A stretch of 64,000 nt of DNA from Anaerolineaceae bacterium (GCA_016124855.1 WGMX01000016.1:1-64000), one strand, 5' to 3'; positions 8,234 through 16,409 are shown, numbered from the stretch's first letter. Notes: generated from the letters alone by a model not told the origin. Numbers and translations: made by a program.

Positions 8234-9037
8234 TTAGCTCGCAGGAGGGAGGAATGCCAGCACCCGTGCAGGACTGCCCGAACCGCCGCCAATCGGCAAG
8301 CCCCCGACCACCACCGTTGCGCCAACCGGCGGCAGTTGATCAAGACCGCCCAAGCACTCCAAAATCAGGCCATCCGCCGTATACATGGCGGTGCTGGCCG
8401 CATACTCGGTGTCATTACCCGGATCAGCGCCATGTGTATCCGTACCCAACGCTTTAGCTTTCCGTTCCGTCACCAGATATTCAGCGGCTTCCGCGCCAAA
8501 ACCGGGGAAGTGCAGCACACCATCTTTATCCAGATTGAGAAACGCTTTTGAGTCACTCCATTTGTCTTGCCACCCTGTATAAAGAATGACAAGGCTGCCA
8601 ACCGGAACCTCGCCATTGGCCTTTTCCCAATTTTTCACATCATCCAATGACAAACGATAATCAGCATCTTTGGCGGATTGATCGCGAATATCGATCACCA
8701 CTGCCGGAATCACCAATTCTTCAGGTTTAATCTGGTCAGCGCTGCGTCCACCTTCGATGAACGTGTTGGGCGTACCCCAATGGGTTCCGCTGTGTTCACC
8801 GATACTAAAGCGGTTGATGAAGTAACCATCTTTGGCATAAGAAGCCCATGCTTCAACTTCAAACTGAGGATCACCCGGCCATAAGGGAATGTTGGTGGTC
8901 AATGGTTGGGTGAGATCAACAACTTTCCAATCTTTGAGGGAAACTGATGCGGGTGCGCTGAGCGTAGTTGAGCGGACACTCCACAAAAATGCGACCATTA
9001 CCAGCAGGAAAGGTAAATATCGACCCCAACGTTTCAT
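8234..9037 (-). CDS. Secreted cyclase-family (kynurenine-formamidase-like) metal hydrolase
   Basis: 267 residues from the second of two close ATGs, 8 bases after GAGGAG (the first, at 9043, is only 2 bases from it). A signal peptide (KRWGRYLPFLLVMVAFLWS) precedes a complete cyclase-family domain: VVDLTQPLTTNIPLWPGDP at the start, the metal-binding motif as EHSGTHWGTP, LVILYTGWQDKW and LGTDTHGADPG. This fold contains kynurenine formamidase and isatin hydrolase. In the usual HxGTHxDxP motif the Asp metal ligand is Gly here, so metal binding or activity may differ. Predicted to act outside the cytoplasm. Confidence 0.87.
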   Translation of the reverse strand: MKRWGRYLPFLLVMVAFLWSVRSTTLSAPASVSLKDWKVVDLTQPLTTNIPLWPGDPQFEVEAWASYAKDGYFINRFSIGEHSGTHWGTPNTFIEGGRSADQIKPEELVIPAVVIDIRDQSAKDADYRLSLDDVKNWEKANGEVPVGSLVILYTGWQDKWSDSKAFLNLDKDGVLHFPGFGAEAAEYLVTERKAKALGTDTHGADPGNDTEYAASTAMYTADGLILECLGGLDQLPPVGATVVVGGLPIGGGSGSPARVLAFLPPAS

Positions 9038-9205
9038 TATCATTTCTCCTCGATAAGTAAGTTGATGAAGGGATTATAGCGTCTTATCAAGAGCAAATCC
9101 GATGAAATAAAATTTGCATCAGAATTTAGCAGTCGTCCGTAGATTCTGCTAAAAAGTGGTGTATCATATTAGGGTGTAAATCCGTTCGATTGAGGTTTTG
9201 ATCCT

Positions 9206-9550
9206 ATGCCCCTGTATACCTATCGCCGTGAAGACGGTACGACATTTGATATAAAGCAAAGCTTCTCCGACCCTGCGCTGACGGTTGATCCACAAACCGG
9301 TCAGCATGTGGTACGCGTGGTTCATGCCGCGGGCATCGTCTTTAAAGGGTCAGGATTTTATGTCAATGACAGTAAGTCAGGCTCTCGTAACAGTGCCACC
9401 AGCCCCGTAAAAGCCAAAGAAGGCGATGCGTCAAAGGCGGATGGTGGCAAGAGTGAGACTTCTGCAGCTGCGACCAGCAGTGAAAGCACATCTGCGAAAA
9501 CTGAAACCAAGAGCGAGTCCAATACTGCTAGCAAGTCAGCAGCCGACTAA
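9206..9550 (+). CDS. FmdB-like small protein lacking the zinc-ribbon cysteines
   Basis: 114 residues. The start MPLYTYRREDGTTFDIKQSF and the middle IVFKGSGFYVND match the putative regulatory FmdB/zinc-ribbon family (MPxYxYRC---CG------FKGSGFY), but none of the four cysteines is present; Arg-Glu-Asp-Gly and DPQTGQ stand where the two CxxC pairs should be. The C-terminal half is a low-complexity Lys/Ser/Ala/Thr tail, as in many family members. Function is unknown even for the family; without zinc this version is probably structurally altered. A GAGG box lies about 10 bases before the ATG. Confidence 0.75.
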   Translation: MPLYTYRREDGTTFDIKQSFSDPALTVDPQTGQHVVRVVHAAGIVFKGSGFYVNDSKSGSRNSATSPVKAKEGDASKADGGKSETSAAATSSESTSAKTETKSESNTASKSAAD

Positions 9551-9580
9551 TTCTTAATTGAAATCAACAAAACATCATGA

Positions 9581-9607
9581 AACGCCCGCAGCAGTGCAGG
9601 CGTTTTT
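9581..9607 (+). terminator. Intrinsic terminator after the FmdB-like gene
   Basis: AACGCC (9581-9586) pairs with GGCGTT (9599-9604) around a 12-base loop, and the stem runs straight into TTTTT (9603-9607). It lies 30 bases after the stop codon, a classical rho-independent layout. Confidence 0.8.
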
Positions 9608-9712
9608 AGTTGTCTAGCCACAAACGTTGATCATCCTCAGTGCTGCCAATCCTTAAGGCAATGGGTACTTTGTCATCAGCATATAATGAAACCAATAAGC
9701 GTATATCAATAA

Positions 9713-10840
9713 TTGGGGTATTTTCCTTTGCGCCTAAATGAAATTCGTTCTCTGACCGCATTACGCGCTCTGGCTGCTGCCCTAGTATTCATTTTTCACT
9801 ATTCAGAAGCAACAAATTATTATAATAATCAGGGCGCATTGCAATTTATCGCTCGGCAGGGCTATATCGGCGTGGATTTATTTTTTGTTCTATCGGGCTT
9901 CATTTTAACCGTGCGCTATTTAGGCGAAATGACCAATCATACATTTAGCTTAGGTAAATATTTTCAGCGGCGTGTTGCACGGATTTATCCTCTGTATTTC
10001 ACTATACTCGTGCTCACATTACTTCTAACACACAAGCCGCCTAATATCACGAATTTGACCCTAACACAGGGCTTCTTTTTAGACTATTTTTCTACAGGTG
10101 TACCTACAGCTTGGACACTGACGGTAGAAGAATGCTTTTATTTGATATTTCCTCTAATGATACTGACAATTATTCCGGCGCGACGACCTACCCGAACTTT
10201 TCTGGTACTTACCTTGTGGACGGTCGCCTTTTTCGTTCTGGGTTTTTTCTTGTTAACTTGGGCGCGTCAAAGTGGTTATCAACTTCAGACTGGATTTCTA
10301 GGGCGAGAAGGTCAAAACCAGAATCCAATCTGGGCTTTCTCTTACACCATTTTCGGCTATGTATTTGATTTCAGCGTTGGTATTTTTGTCGCTGTTCCTT
10401 ACTTAAACGGATTAAAGTTGAAATCATGGCAGTCAACCGTGCTGGCGATCATTTCCAGTGGAGGTATTGTATATTGTATGGGTGTGATTGATTCTCATCA
10501 GGGAGGACTCAGCCCGGATCGTATAATTGTTTACATTATCACGCTGCTTTCGGGACTGCTTATTTTAGCGCTGACCTGTAAAGATGCCCCACTTTCACGC
10601 TTCCTCAGTTGGGAAGGTTTTGTCTATTTGGGACGTATCTCGTTTGGGCTGTATTTGATTCAGAAAACAGTGTTAGTGGACTTTATGCGTGGGTGGGATT
10701 TAATACCCTTTTACTTCGGTGCAAATGTGATGTGTGCAGTGCTTTACCAATTCGTTGAAGAGCCTGCTCGTAAGGCCGTCATGAACTTTAGGTTTAGGCG
10801 GGTTCAGCAAGCCGAAGGCGCTCGTGCATCAATATCATAG
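9713..10840 (+). CDS. Membrane acyltransferase, acyltransferase-3 (OafA/NodX) family
   Basis: 375 residues with about ten hydrophobic helices. Near the N terminus are the family hallmarks: LTALRALAAALVFIFHYSEA (with the catalytic-site His), GYIGVDLFFVLSGFILTVRY and YFQRRVARIYPLY. These integral membrane enzymes transfer acetyl or other acyl groups to sugars or lipids on the cell surface. There is no ATG near the start; either TTG at 9713 or TTG at 9728 (behind GGGG) begins the protein. It converges with a membrane glycosyltransferase gene, so both may act on surface polysaccharide or glycolipid, an inference. Confidence 0.88.
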   Translation: MGYFPLRLNEIRSLTALRALAAALVFIFHYSEATNYYNNQGALQFIARQGYIGVDLFFVLSGFILTVRYLGEMTNHTFSLGKYFQRRVARIYPLYFTILVLTLLLTHKPPNITNLTLTQGFFLDYFSTGVPTAWTLTVEECFYLIFPLMILTIIPARRPTRTFLVLTLWTVAFFVLGFFLLTWARQSGYQLQTGFLGREGQNQNPIWAFSYTIFGYVFDFSVGIFVAVPYLNGLKLKSWQSTVLAIISSGGIVYCMGVIDSHQGGLSPDRIIVYIITLLSGLLILALTCKDAPLSRFLSWEGFVYLGRISFGLYLIQKTVLVDFMRGWDLIPFYFGANVMCAVLYQFVEEPARKAVMNFRFRRVQQAEGARASIS

Positions 10841-10853
10841 CCTCAGCCTCGCT

Positions 10854-12554
10854 TTAGTTTGACACACCTGTTTGTACCGCAGCCCGCCACAAAATACCGA
10901 CATCATTCCGGATAACAATCACATCTTGCCATCCCTCTGGTAGTGTCCAACGGCGCGTGATGAAATAGGTGCGTGACGGTTTGCCTTCACAACCGGGGGT
11001 CGGCGGTGCGTCAAACTCATCGATGTCCGGCGCGCCGAAGCGAACATTATTGATCCACTTGATGTTCAAATAGACCGTTGTGTTTCGCTCAGTGCGTGCC
11101 TGCTGAAATTGTTCGGGTGGGGTGCGTGTCAAATAGAGATAGTAGATGTAGGTTTGGTTCATAGGCTCCATCCAGATGATGTCGCAGGCTTGGGCTGTGG
11201 CCTGCACTTTTTCGAGCACTGGACGTAAACCAATGTTGGGATAGACTTCTTGGAAATCGGGATTAACGTGCAGCAGAGGCGGCCCAAAAAAATATCGCAG
11301 AAAAACGATGTTAAAAACAAAGAAAGCGAATACGCTTGCATCCAGTACCACCACCGAAACGACCCGCCGCCAGCGTGCTCCTGCGCCCCATTCCCAGATA
11401 AGCGCAAGCCCATAACCCGCCAGCAATTCAGGCAGGGGCAGCAGATTATAAGTGCGGATTTCATGTGGGATACCTTGATTGGTCAGGCTGGCAGCCACCG
11501 GAAATGTCAATAGCCAAATGATAATCAGAATAGGGATGTTAAGCTGCGAACGCCGCCAAAATCGCCGGTGTAGTAATCCTAACATCGCGATCAACATCAA
11601 AGGGGCTTCGAGCCAAAAGAGTTCCCCAATGCCCAATGGATGAACCGCGACCCCATCCTTCAGACCATCAATCAACCATGCCTGCAAATCGTAGTGAGCA
11701 CGGTAGTTTGCCCACCAGACCTGCTGCCAATCCGGCACACGGAACACACTAATATCATCAAAGCGCCCCTGACTTTGCTGCCAGTTGCTGATTTGATCCA
11801 CCGCGAAAGGGCTGATCAAAACTGCCATGACCAACAGCCACACGAACCCGACCCGCCAATTGCGCCACCAAACAAATGCCCCAGCGAGGATGCAGGCTGC
11901 AATCAATATCGGCGCTTGAAGTTTCATAGTGGAGTAAGTCACCGTCAGCAGCACAAAACTCACCGCCGCTGGAATCAACCAATACAAACTGCGCCACTGT
12001 TTGCTGCCTTGAATGTTCCCTGTTACTACGGGGGTAGGGTTGGGGTTAGGGGTATTATTTGAATTCGCCAGCAGATTGATTCCGCGCGTATACGTATAAA
12101 GCGCAGCCACTGTAAAAAACGGAACGAATCCAGCGGGAAAGGCAATGCGGCTGTAATTGAGATGCCACGGCTCAAACGTCAGCAGCAGCGCAGCCGTTAC
12201 TCCCGCGATTTCACCAAACCACAATCGCCCCAATAAACCCACCAACGCCACGGTAGCGATGCCAAAAAGCGCTACAGGTAAACGGGTCGTGGTTTCATCC
12301 ATACCCAACAGCCCGACAAATGGTGCGGTGATATAGTTCGCAACCGGTGGAATGTAATCATTGAAATTACGGAACTGAAGCGGAAACAGATTACCGTGTT
12401 GGTCGCGTCCGGTGCGCCAGATGCTCCATGCATCATAACCCTGTGCCATCTCATCCTGATTAAACCGCTGCGGATATTGGCCCAACTCGACCAGCCGCAG
12501 CACCGCCGCCACAATTACAATCCCAAACAGAATGGTATTAAATCGCTGTTTCAA
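10854..12554 (-). CDS. Polytopic membrane glycosyltransferase, GT39/ArnT-like
   Basis: 566 residues with roughly ten membrane helices and a C-terminal extracytoplasmic domain. The first loop has the acidic pair of this GT-C class (FNQDEMAQGYDAWSIW, Asp34-Glu35), as in dolichyl-phosphate mannosyltransferases and ArnT, which transfer sugars from lipid-linked donors to acceptors outside the membrane. The start is a TTG; no ATG is near. A Pro/Asn-rich loop of about 17 residues (NSNNTPNPNPTPVVTGNIQG) is encoded by an inserted palindromic repeat (12020-12062). The tail NDVGILWRAAVQTGVSN ends the protein. Confidence 0.87.
   Translation of the reverse strand: MKQRFNTILFGIVIVAAVLRLVELGQYPQRFNQDEMAQGYDAWSIWRTGRDQHGNLFPLQFRNFNDYIPPVANYITAPFVGLLGMDETTTRLPVALFGIATVALVGLLGRLWFGEIAGVTAALLLTFEPWHLNYSRIAFPAGFVPFFTVAALYTYTRGINLLANSNNTPNPNPTPVVTGNIQGSKQWRSLYWLIPAAVSFVLLTVTYSTMKLQAPILIAACILAGAFVWWRNWRVGFVWLLVMAVLISPFAVDQISNWQQSQGRFDDISVFRVPDWQQVWWANYRAHYDLQAWLIDGLKDGVAVHPLGIGELFWLEAPLMLIAMLGLLHRRFWRRSQLNIPILIIIWLLTFPVAASLTNQGIPHEIRTYNLLPLPELLAGYGLALIWEWGAGARWRRVVSVVVLDASVFAFFVFNIVFLRYFFGPPLLHVNPDFQEVYPNIGLRPVLEKVQATAQACDIIWMEPMNQTYIYYLYLTRTPPEQFQQARTERNTTVYLNIKWINNVRFGAPDIDEFDAPPTPGCEGKPSRTYFITRRWTLPEGWQDVIVIRNDVGILWRAAVQTGVSN
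12020..12062. repeat. GC-rich repeat inside the glycosyltransferase reading frame
   Basis: CCCTGTTACTACGGGG (from 12020) followed by the tail GGTTGGGGTTAGGGGTAT closely matches the intergenic copy at 15921 (CCCTGTTACTATGGGG then GGGGGTTAGGGGTAT). Read on the minus strand it stays in frame and encodes the Asn/Pro-rich loop NTPNPNPTPVVTGN. The rest of the gene is intact, so the insertion is tolerated. Confidence 0.65.
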
Positions 12555-12687
12555 GATTTAGCTTCTCTGTGTAGGGGCGTAAGACTTTGCGCCCTCTTGT
12601 ATCCGTTCGATTTTACCGTGAATCAAAAAGGACAGAGTCATTGCCCTGTCCTTCGTCTCACTCACATCATTAAACGATCACGGCGCT

Positions 12688-13014
12688 TTAGAATTGGAAA
12701 TCGCCCGTCACCCGCACGACTTTCTGCTCATAATTGCTTACGTAATCCAGCAGCCGTTCGTGCAGCCGTTTCCAATCACCACTGTCGAGGATACCACGCA
12801 TAGCAGGCAAATCGTCCACTACACCTTCGGTAAGAATCTGCGACTGTTTGTTATGGCTGTAAGCGGTATACCACGCGCCGGTTGGTTCCATCCCCATGCG
12901 TGTGATGCCCGGAACCCATTCACGCACAACGAATTCAAAATACTCCTGTTCGCGTTCCGGCTTAATATCCCATCGCATGATGAGTTTAACGTTGTCTTTG
13001 CCTAGCGATGCCAT
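12688..13014 (-). CDS. Small conserved-looking protein, possibly dimeric alpha/beta barrel
   Basis: 108 residues, soluble. The pattern VKLIMRWDIKPEREQEYFEF, GITRMGMEPTGAWYTAYSH, MRGILDSGDWKRLHERL, then a C-terminal strand resembles ferredoxin-like dimeric barrel proteins of the NIPSNAP/EthD kind, but the resemblance is only to fold pattern. It lies 14 bases downstream of the metallo-hydrolase gene on the same strand and is probably co-transcribed. Function unknown. Confidence 0.75.
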   Translation of the reverse strand: MASLGKDNVKLIMRWDIKPEREQEYFEFVVREWVPGITRMGMEPTGAWYTAYSHNKQSQILTEGVVDDLPAMRGILDSGDWKRLHERLLDYVSNYEQKVVRVTGDFQF

Positions 13015-13028
13015 AACCTCATTGCTCC

Positions 13029-13670
13029 CTATGCCTGCACTTGTGGTTTGAGCAGGACGACCTGAGCCTGTTCGGGGAAATCACTGCCTGAAACCTTCAA
13101 TATATCAGTTTCATGTACCGTGCTGACACCCATCGCTTGCAGGAACTTATCGACCGGCTCTAAGTCGAGGTTCACACCCGGCATACCATAATGCATGGGA
13201 ATGACATAGGCCGGTTCAACCAGACCCACCACTTCAGCAGCCTGATTTGCCCGTAAACCCATGCCCCCACCGACAGGCAGCAGCAGCACATGCACTTCGC
13301 CAAAATTTTCGATGGTGGATTGATCCGGTACATGTGCTAGATCACCTAGATGCAGTACCGTCAAATTATCATACTCGAATCGAAAAGCAATATTCCAGCG
13401 TGCGATTTGTCCGTCAATTTGATGTAGTTCCAGTCCCGTAACAAACACGCTGCCGATTTCATACTCACCCGGCCCTGTCAAAATATGTGATGCACCCTTC
13501 ACGGCTTCGGTGTTATTATGTCCCGGTTCGTCGTGGCTAATGGTAATCACATCCGCCTTAAGCTTGGGAACGGCCAGACCGATATTTTCGGAAAAAGGAT
13601 CGGTCACGACAGCCACCCGATTGCGTTCCGCGATACGGAAACAGCTATGACCATACCATGTTATATCCAA
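13029..13670 (-). CDS. UlaG-like metallo-beta-lactamase-fold hydrolase
   Basis: 213 residues of the beta-lactamase superfamily. It starts MDITWYGHSCFRI, a hallmark of the UlaG/lactonase-like subgroup, with the metal site as TISHDEPGHNN, GPGEYEIGSVFVTG, LTVLHLGDLAH and a late VIPMHYG. Members hydrolyse lactones or phosphodiesters; the substrate here is unknown. First gene of a two-gene operon with the 108-residue protein. Its 5' region (13671-13800) shows no clear promoter. Confidence 0.88.
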   Translation of the reverse strand: MDITWYGHSCFRIAERNRVAVVTDPFSENIGLAVPKLKADVITISHDEPGHNNTEAVKGASHILTGPGEYEIGSVFVTGLELHQIDGQIARWNIAFRFEYDNLTVLHLGDLAHVPDQSTIENFGEVHVLLLPVGGGMGLRANQAAEVVGLVEPAYVIPMHYGMPGVNLDLEPVDKFLQAMGVSTVHETDILKVSGSDFPEQAQVVLLKPQVQA

Positions 13671-14074
13671 GGAGCATTACCTCACTGTTTAATGACCCTT
13701 ATCCATCGTACCGCATCCAATGTAGCGGTTCTGGATGAGGGTGCGAAGGATAATCTATACTCCTTAATGATACCGAATCGGACAAATTTTCTCAAGCGTT
13801 GCTCGGATAAAAATTGACCATTTGTTCGAATTGGTGATGTTCGATTCTATAATAGAACATCCTGTGTATGAATCACGTTAAGGCTGGAAAACGAAATACA
13901 ATATTTCACCACAGAGACACAGAGATTATTTATAGGGGCAAGGCTTTGCACTCACTTAAAACCTTCGGTACGTTGTCCATAAATTCTGCTAAAAAGATTG
14001 TTTGCCGTAGGGGAGCACCTAGGTATGCTCTCTGTTTGAAAAATATGCCGTATATAACCTCTGAATAAACCTCG
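13671..14074. other. Intergenic region with small repeats, no convincing gene
   Basis: Contains CACCACAGAGACACAGAG near 13909-13926, a sequence type common in bacterial intergenic DNA, a small hairpin GCAAGG-CTTTGC (13938-13949), ATTCTGCTAAAAAG (13982-13995; also at 9145-9158), and GAGCA/TGCTC around CCTAGGTA (14015-14032). A 66-codon open frame on the plus strand lacks codon bias and a ribosome-binding site. Confidence 0.45.
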
Positions 14075-14944
14075 ATGCCCGATAAACTCACCCTCCAACA
14101 CCCTCTAACGCTCCCTTGGCGCATCACGCAGTATGGCTTGGGGCAGGTCATACCCCAATCCGACGCGCTGCACCTCACCCTCCCTACAACCGATGCCTCC
14201 CGCTATCACGATGCCCAACTGACGGATTATGCAGGGAAAACGGATTTCCACTGGCGGCCTCCATTACGGATGGAAGTCACCGCTTCTATGGCAGTAACTT
14301 CAAAAAATTCAGGGCTTAATTCCCCCTCTCTGCTTGCGGAGAGGGGGATAGGGGGTGAGGTTCTTAAATCAAATTTAACGGTTGGCACAGCTGGATTTGG
14401 CTTCTGGAATCATCCGTTTGTGCCGGGGGAACGCGGTCTAAGGCTGCCCAAAGCCGTTTGGTTCTTTTTCTCCGCGCCACCCAGTAACATGCACTTGGCT
14501 CAAGACGTATCCGGGCCGGGATGGAAAGCCGCCACAATCGACGCGACTCGCTGGCAGTTTCTTGCACTCGCACCAGCCGCGCCCATCGGGGTTCTGCTCA
14601 TGCGTATGCCCGCGCTCTATCGTCGCCTCTGGCCGATTGGACAAAGAGCCATCGGCGTGAGTGAACATCAACTCGACTCATCGCTGCTGCTCGAAACCCA
14701 TACCTACAGCATCGACTGGCAGCCCGATCATATCCGCTTCGCTGTCGATGGTATCACCGTCCATGATGCTGCTGTTCGTATTGCCGGCCTATTGGGATTT
14801 ATCGCATGGGTCGATAATCAATATGCCATCGTCACACCGCAAGGAAACATCGGCTTCGGCTTAGTCGACATTCCTCAACCCCAAACCCTCATCCTCAACC
14901 GCATCGAAATTGAATCACTCAATTCCTTATCCAGTAACTCTTGA
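14075..14944 (+). CDS. ConA/GH16-like domain protein of unknown function, with repeat-encoded insertion
   Basis: 289 residues, no signal peptide. The segments LRMEVTASMAV, GTAGFGFWNHPFVPGERG, LPKAVWFFFSAPPSNM and TYSIDWQPDHIRFAVDG give the beta-sandwich pattern of concanavalin-like/GH16-like lectin or glycosidase domains. The E-x-D-x-x-E catalytic motif of true GH16 enzymes is not seen, so an enzymatic role is not supported. About residues 81-98 (NSPSLLAERGIGGEVLKS) are encoded by a palindromic repeat that interrupts the sandwich between VTA and GTAGFGFW. Monocistronic. Confidence 0.75.
   Translation: MPDKLTLQHPLTLPWRITQYGLGQVIPQSDALHLTLPTTDASRYHDAQLTDYAGKTDFHWRPPLRMEVTASMAVTSKNSGLNSPSLLAERGIGGEVLKSNLTVGTAGFGFWNHPFVPGERGLRLPKAVWFFFSAPPSNMHLAQDVSGPGWKAATIDATRWQFLALAPAAPIGVLLMRMPALYRRLWPIGQRAIGVSEHQLDSSLLLETHTYSIDWQPDHIRFAVDGITVHDAAVRIAGLLGFIAWVDNQYAIVTPQGNIGFGLVDIPQPQTLILNRIEIESLNSLSSNS
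14317..14366. repeat. GC-rich palindromic repeat inserted in frame in the ConA-like gene
   Basis: CCCCCTCTC (14322-14330) pairs with GAGAGGGGG (14339-14347), followed by the family tail ATAGGGGGTGAGGTT. The copy lies wholly inside the gene and keeps the frame open through both arms. Confidence 0.8.
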
Positions 14945-15001
14945 TAGGATGTAGGGCGCAACATGCTACGCCTTGATTTCTTCGATTTCCTGTCTCATAG
15001 C

Positions 15002-15652
15002 CTAAGTGGCAATTCGATAACACAGATACCAATTTGTATCGAGACTCGCATAAATTTCACCAATACCTCCCGAACCATCTGTAGCGGAACAAGTGATGAC
15101 ATAATCTAGATCAGAATATTTTTCTGCATAAACATATGCATATTCACTTTTGAAATGCTCAGCCCAATAGCTAAAAACGATAGCATGAGATGGATCTGCA
15201 ATGTATATGCCCATCTTATATACTCCAAAATGACTGGGGTGGTTAATAGTCTGGCCTTGCTTCATTAGCTCAACTTGATGTTCAAATTCCTCTTTATGCT
15301 CTTGGAAATACATTTGCTCTTTTGAAGGAAATACATTTACAAGTTTGGCGATCAGACTCGCAAAAAGTATTGCGAGAAGCAAATAAATCACTTTGGTGTG
15401 CCCAGCTTTATATAAGCCAAGTTGCCATCCCAAAGCATAAATTATGGCTATGACTATTGAGGAGATAATTGCAGTAATCAAACCAACGAAAATAAAAACC
15501 CCTTGAATAGGTGCTGAATAAATTGCACCGAAGGCCAAAGTGGTGCGCGTGATGTAAATAGAGATCGGGATAATAATCGCGCCCAATACCGCAAAAAATA
15601 TACCGATCAATCGACGAAGGGATTTTCGCCTGTCTTTGGTTGTGTCTTCCAT
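15002..15652 (-). CDS. Membrane protein of unknown function
   Basis: 216 residues from the ATG at 15652 (a TTG at 15688 would add 12). Three hydrophobic helices follow a basic N terminus (LIGIFFAVLGAIIIPISIYI; IQGVFIFVGLITAIISSIVI; VIYLLLAILFASLIAKLV), then a soluble C-terminal domain of about 110 residues with HFGVYKMGIYIADPSHAIVF and a late Cys pair. The base composition is more AT-rich than its neighbours, which may mean transfer. I recognise no family. Confidence 0.7.
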   Translation of the reverse strand: MEDTTKDRRKSLRRLIGIFFAVLGAIIIPISIYITRTTLAFGAIYSAPIQGVFIFVGLITAIISSIVIAIIYALGWQLGLYKAGHTKVIYLLLAILFASLIAKLVNVFPSKEQMYFQEHKEEFEHQVELMKQGQTINHPSHFGVYKMGIYIADPSHAIVFSYWAEHFKSEYAYVYAEKYSDLDYVITCSATDGSGGIGEIYASLDTNWYLCYRIAT

Positions 15653-15917
15653 TTTATCTTCGTGTTCATTGAGCCTGATGCGGCGCAACCATATGAATTA
15701 TTATGCCCTATGTTTAAATAAACAAACTCGCTCTACCCAATCCCAACCATCCCCTAACCGCCTTAACAATCCTGCTCCCTCAAAATGGTTAGTGCCAACC
15801 CTTCGAAAGAGTTACAAAATGTTCTTCCAAAATGTAACCCGTTCCTTCTTCACATGTTGTATGATTTTGTAGGGACGAGATACATCTCATCCGGCATCTT
15901 AACAATTATGTATTTGC

Positions 15918-15965
15918 TCCCCTTGCCCTGTTACTATGGGGAAAGGGGCGGGGGTTAGGGGTATC
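15918..15965. repeat. GC-rich palindromic repeat nested in long repeat copy A
   Basis: CCCCTT-CCC and GGGGAAAGGGG arms around TGTTACTAT, then the tail CGGGGGTTAGGGGTAT. It is the closest relative of the copy embedded in the glycosyltransferase gene (12020-12062). Confidence 0.65.
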
Positions 15966-16062
15966 GCATGGCAAATCGGGCAAAAAACCTTCTGCCGAAA
16001 TTGCCGCTTTCGCTGCTTTCGCCGCATATTTCGCTGATTGTCGCTCCGCCATCGCCGCCACC

Positions 16063-16087
16063 GAGTGCGTAGCCTCCCGTGGGACGA
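16063..16087 (+). repeat. Short repeat GTGCGTAGCCTCCCGTGGGA (copy 1 of 4)
   Basis: The core GTGCG-AGCCTCCC-GTGGGA occurs four times: here, at 16381-16404, at 17424-17447 and, on the other strand, at 36612-36634. The TCCC/GGGA parts form a small hairpin. Confidence 0.6.
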
Positions 16088-16328
16088 CATATCCGATAAG
16101 CGAAGCAATCCTTTAGGGCATCAACAACTCTTTGTACGGATTTGCCGCTGGCAAATCCCCGGTTGGCGACTAAAATGATAAACTTCACTGGGAAAATGAA
16201 GAAATTGAAGAAAATTGCGAATCCTCGGCATCTCGCTCCCTCAAACCCACCGATAAAAATCGTTGTAACAACAACATCAACTGCATCATTTGCATTTTCC
16301 GACCGAAGGGAGTCTTTTAGGGCGAATC

Positions 16329-16357
16329 AAAAAGCGGCGAACATTTATCCACCGCTT
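16329..16357 (-). terminator. Terminator-like hairpin of repeat copy A, downstream of the NmrA-like gene
   Basis: On the minus strand AAGCGGTGGAT, loop AAAT, GTTCGCCGCTT form an 11 bp stem with wobble pairs, running into TTTTT. It lies about 50 bases after the stop of the gene at 16410 and matches the hairpin at 26395-26420. Confidence 0.65.
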
Positions 16358-16380
16358 CTTTCTAGAGACTACGGACAATC

Positions 16381-16404
16381 GAGTGCGAAGCCTCCCGTGG
16401 GGCT
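16381..16404 (+). repeat. Short repeat GTGCGAAGCCTCCCGTGGGG (copy 2 of 4)
   Basis: Lies between repeat copy A and the 3' end of the NmrA-like gene. Same core as the copies at 16063, 17424 and 36612. Confidence 0.6.
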
Positions 16405-16409
16405 AACGA

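Larger units (their letters stand above)
15757..16375. repeat. Long interspersed non-coding repeat, copy A
   Basis: Two arms of this segment (15757-15905 and 16180-16375) align with the reverse complement of 26378-26820. Shared stretches include TTACAAAATGTTCTTCCAAA and, at the right end, TTCTTTCTAGAGACTA. The middle differs: copy A carries about 275 bp with a palindromic repeat (15918-15965), copy B about 110 bp. The right end lies 35 bases from the 3' end of the minus-strand gene at 16410 and begins, read from that gene, with a terminator-like hairpin. The module GCTCCCTCAAA occurs twice within the copy. Confidence 0.8.

Noticed and set aside
9713..9727. ATG start for the acyltransferase
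   Set aside because: No ATG or GTG occurs in frame before the conserved LTALRALAA block; only TTG codons are available.
13868..14068. 66-codon open frame on the plus strand
   Set aside because: No ribosome-binding site, composition unlike neighbouring genes, overlaps the CACAGAG intergenic repeat and small hairpins.
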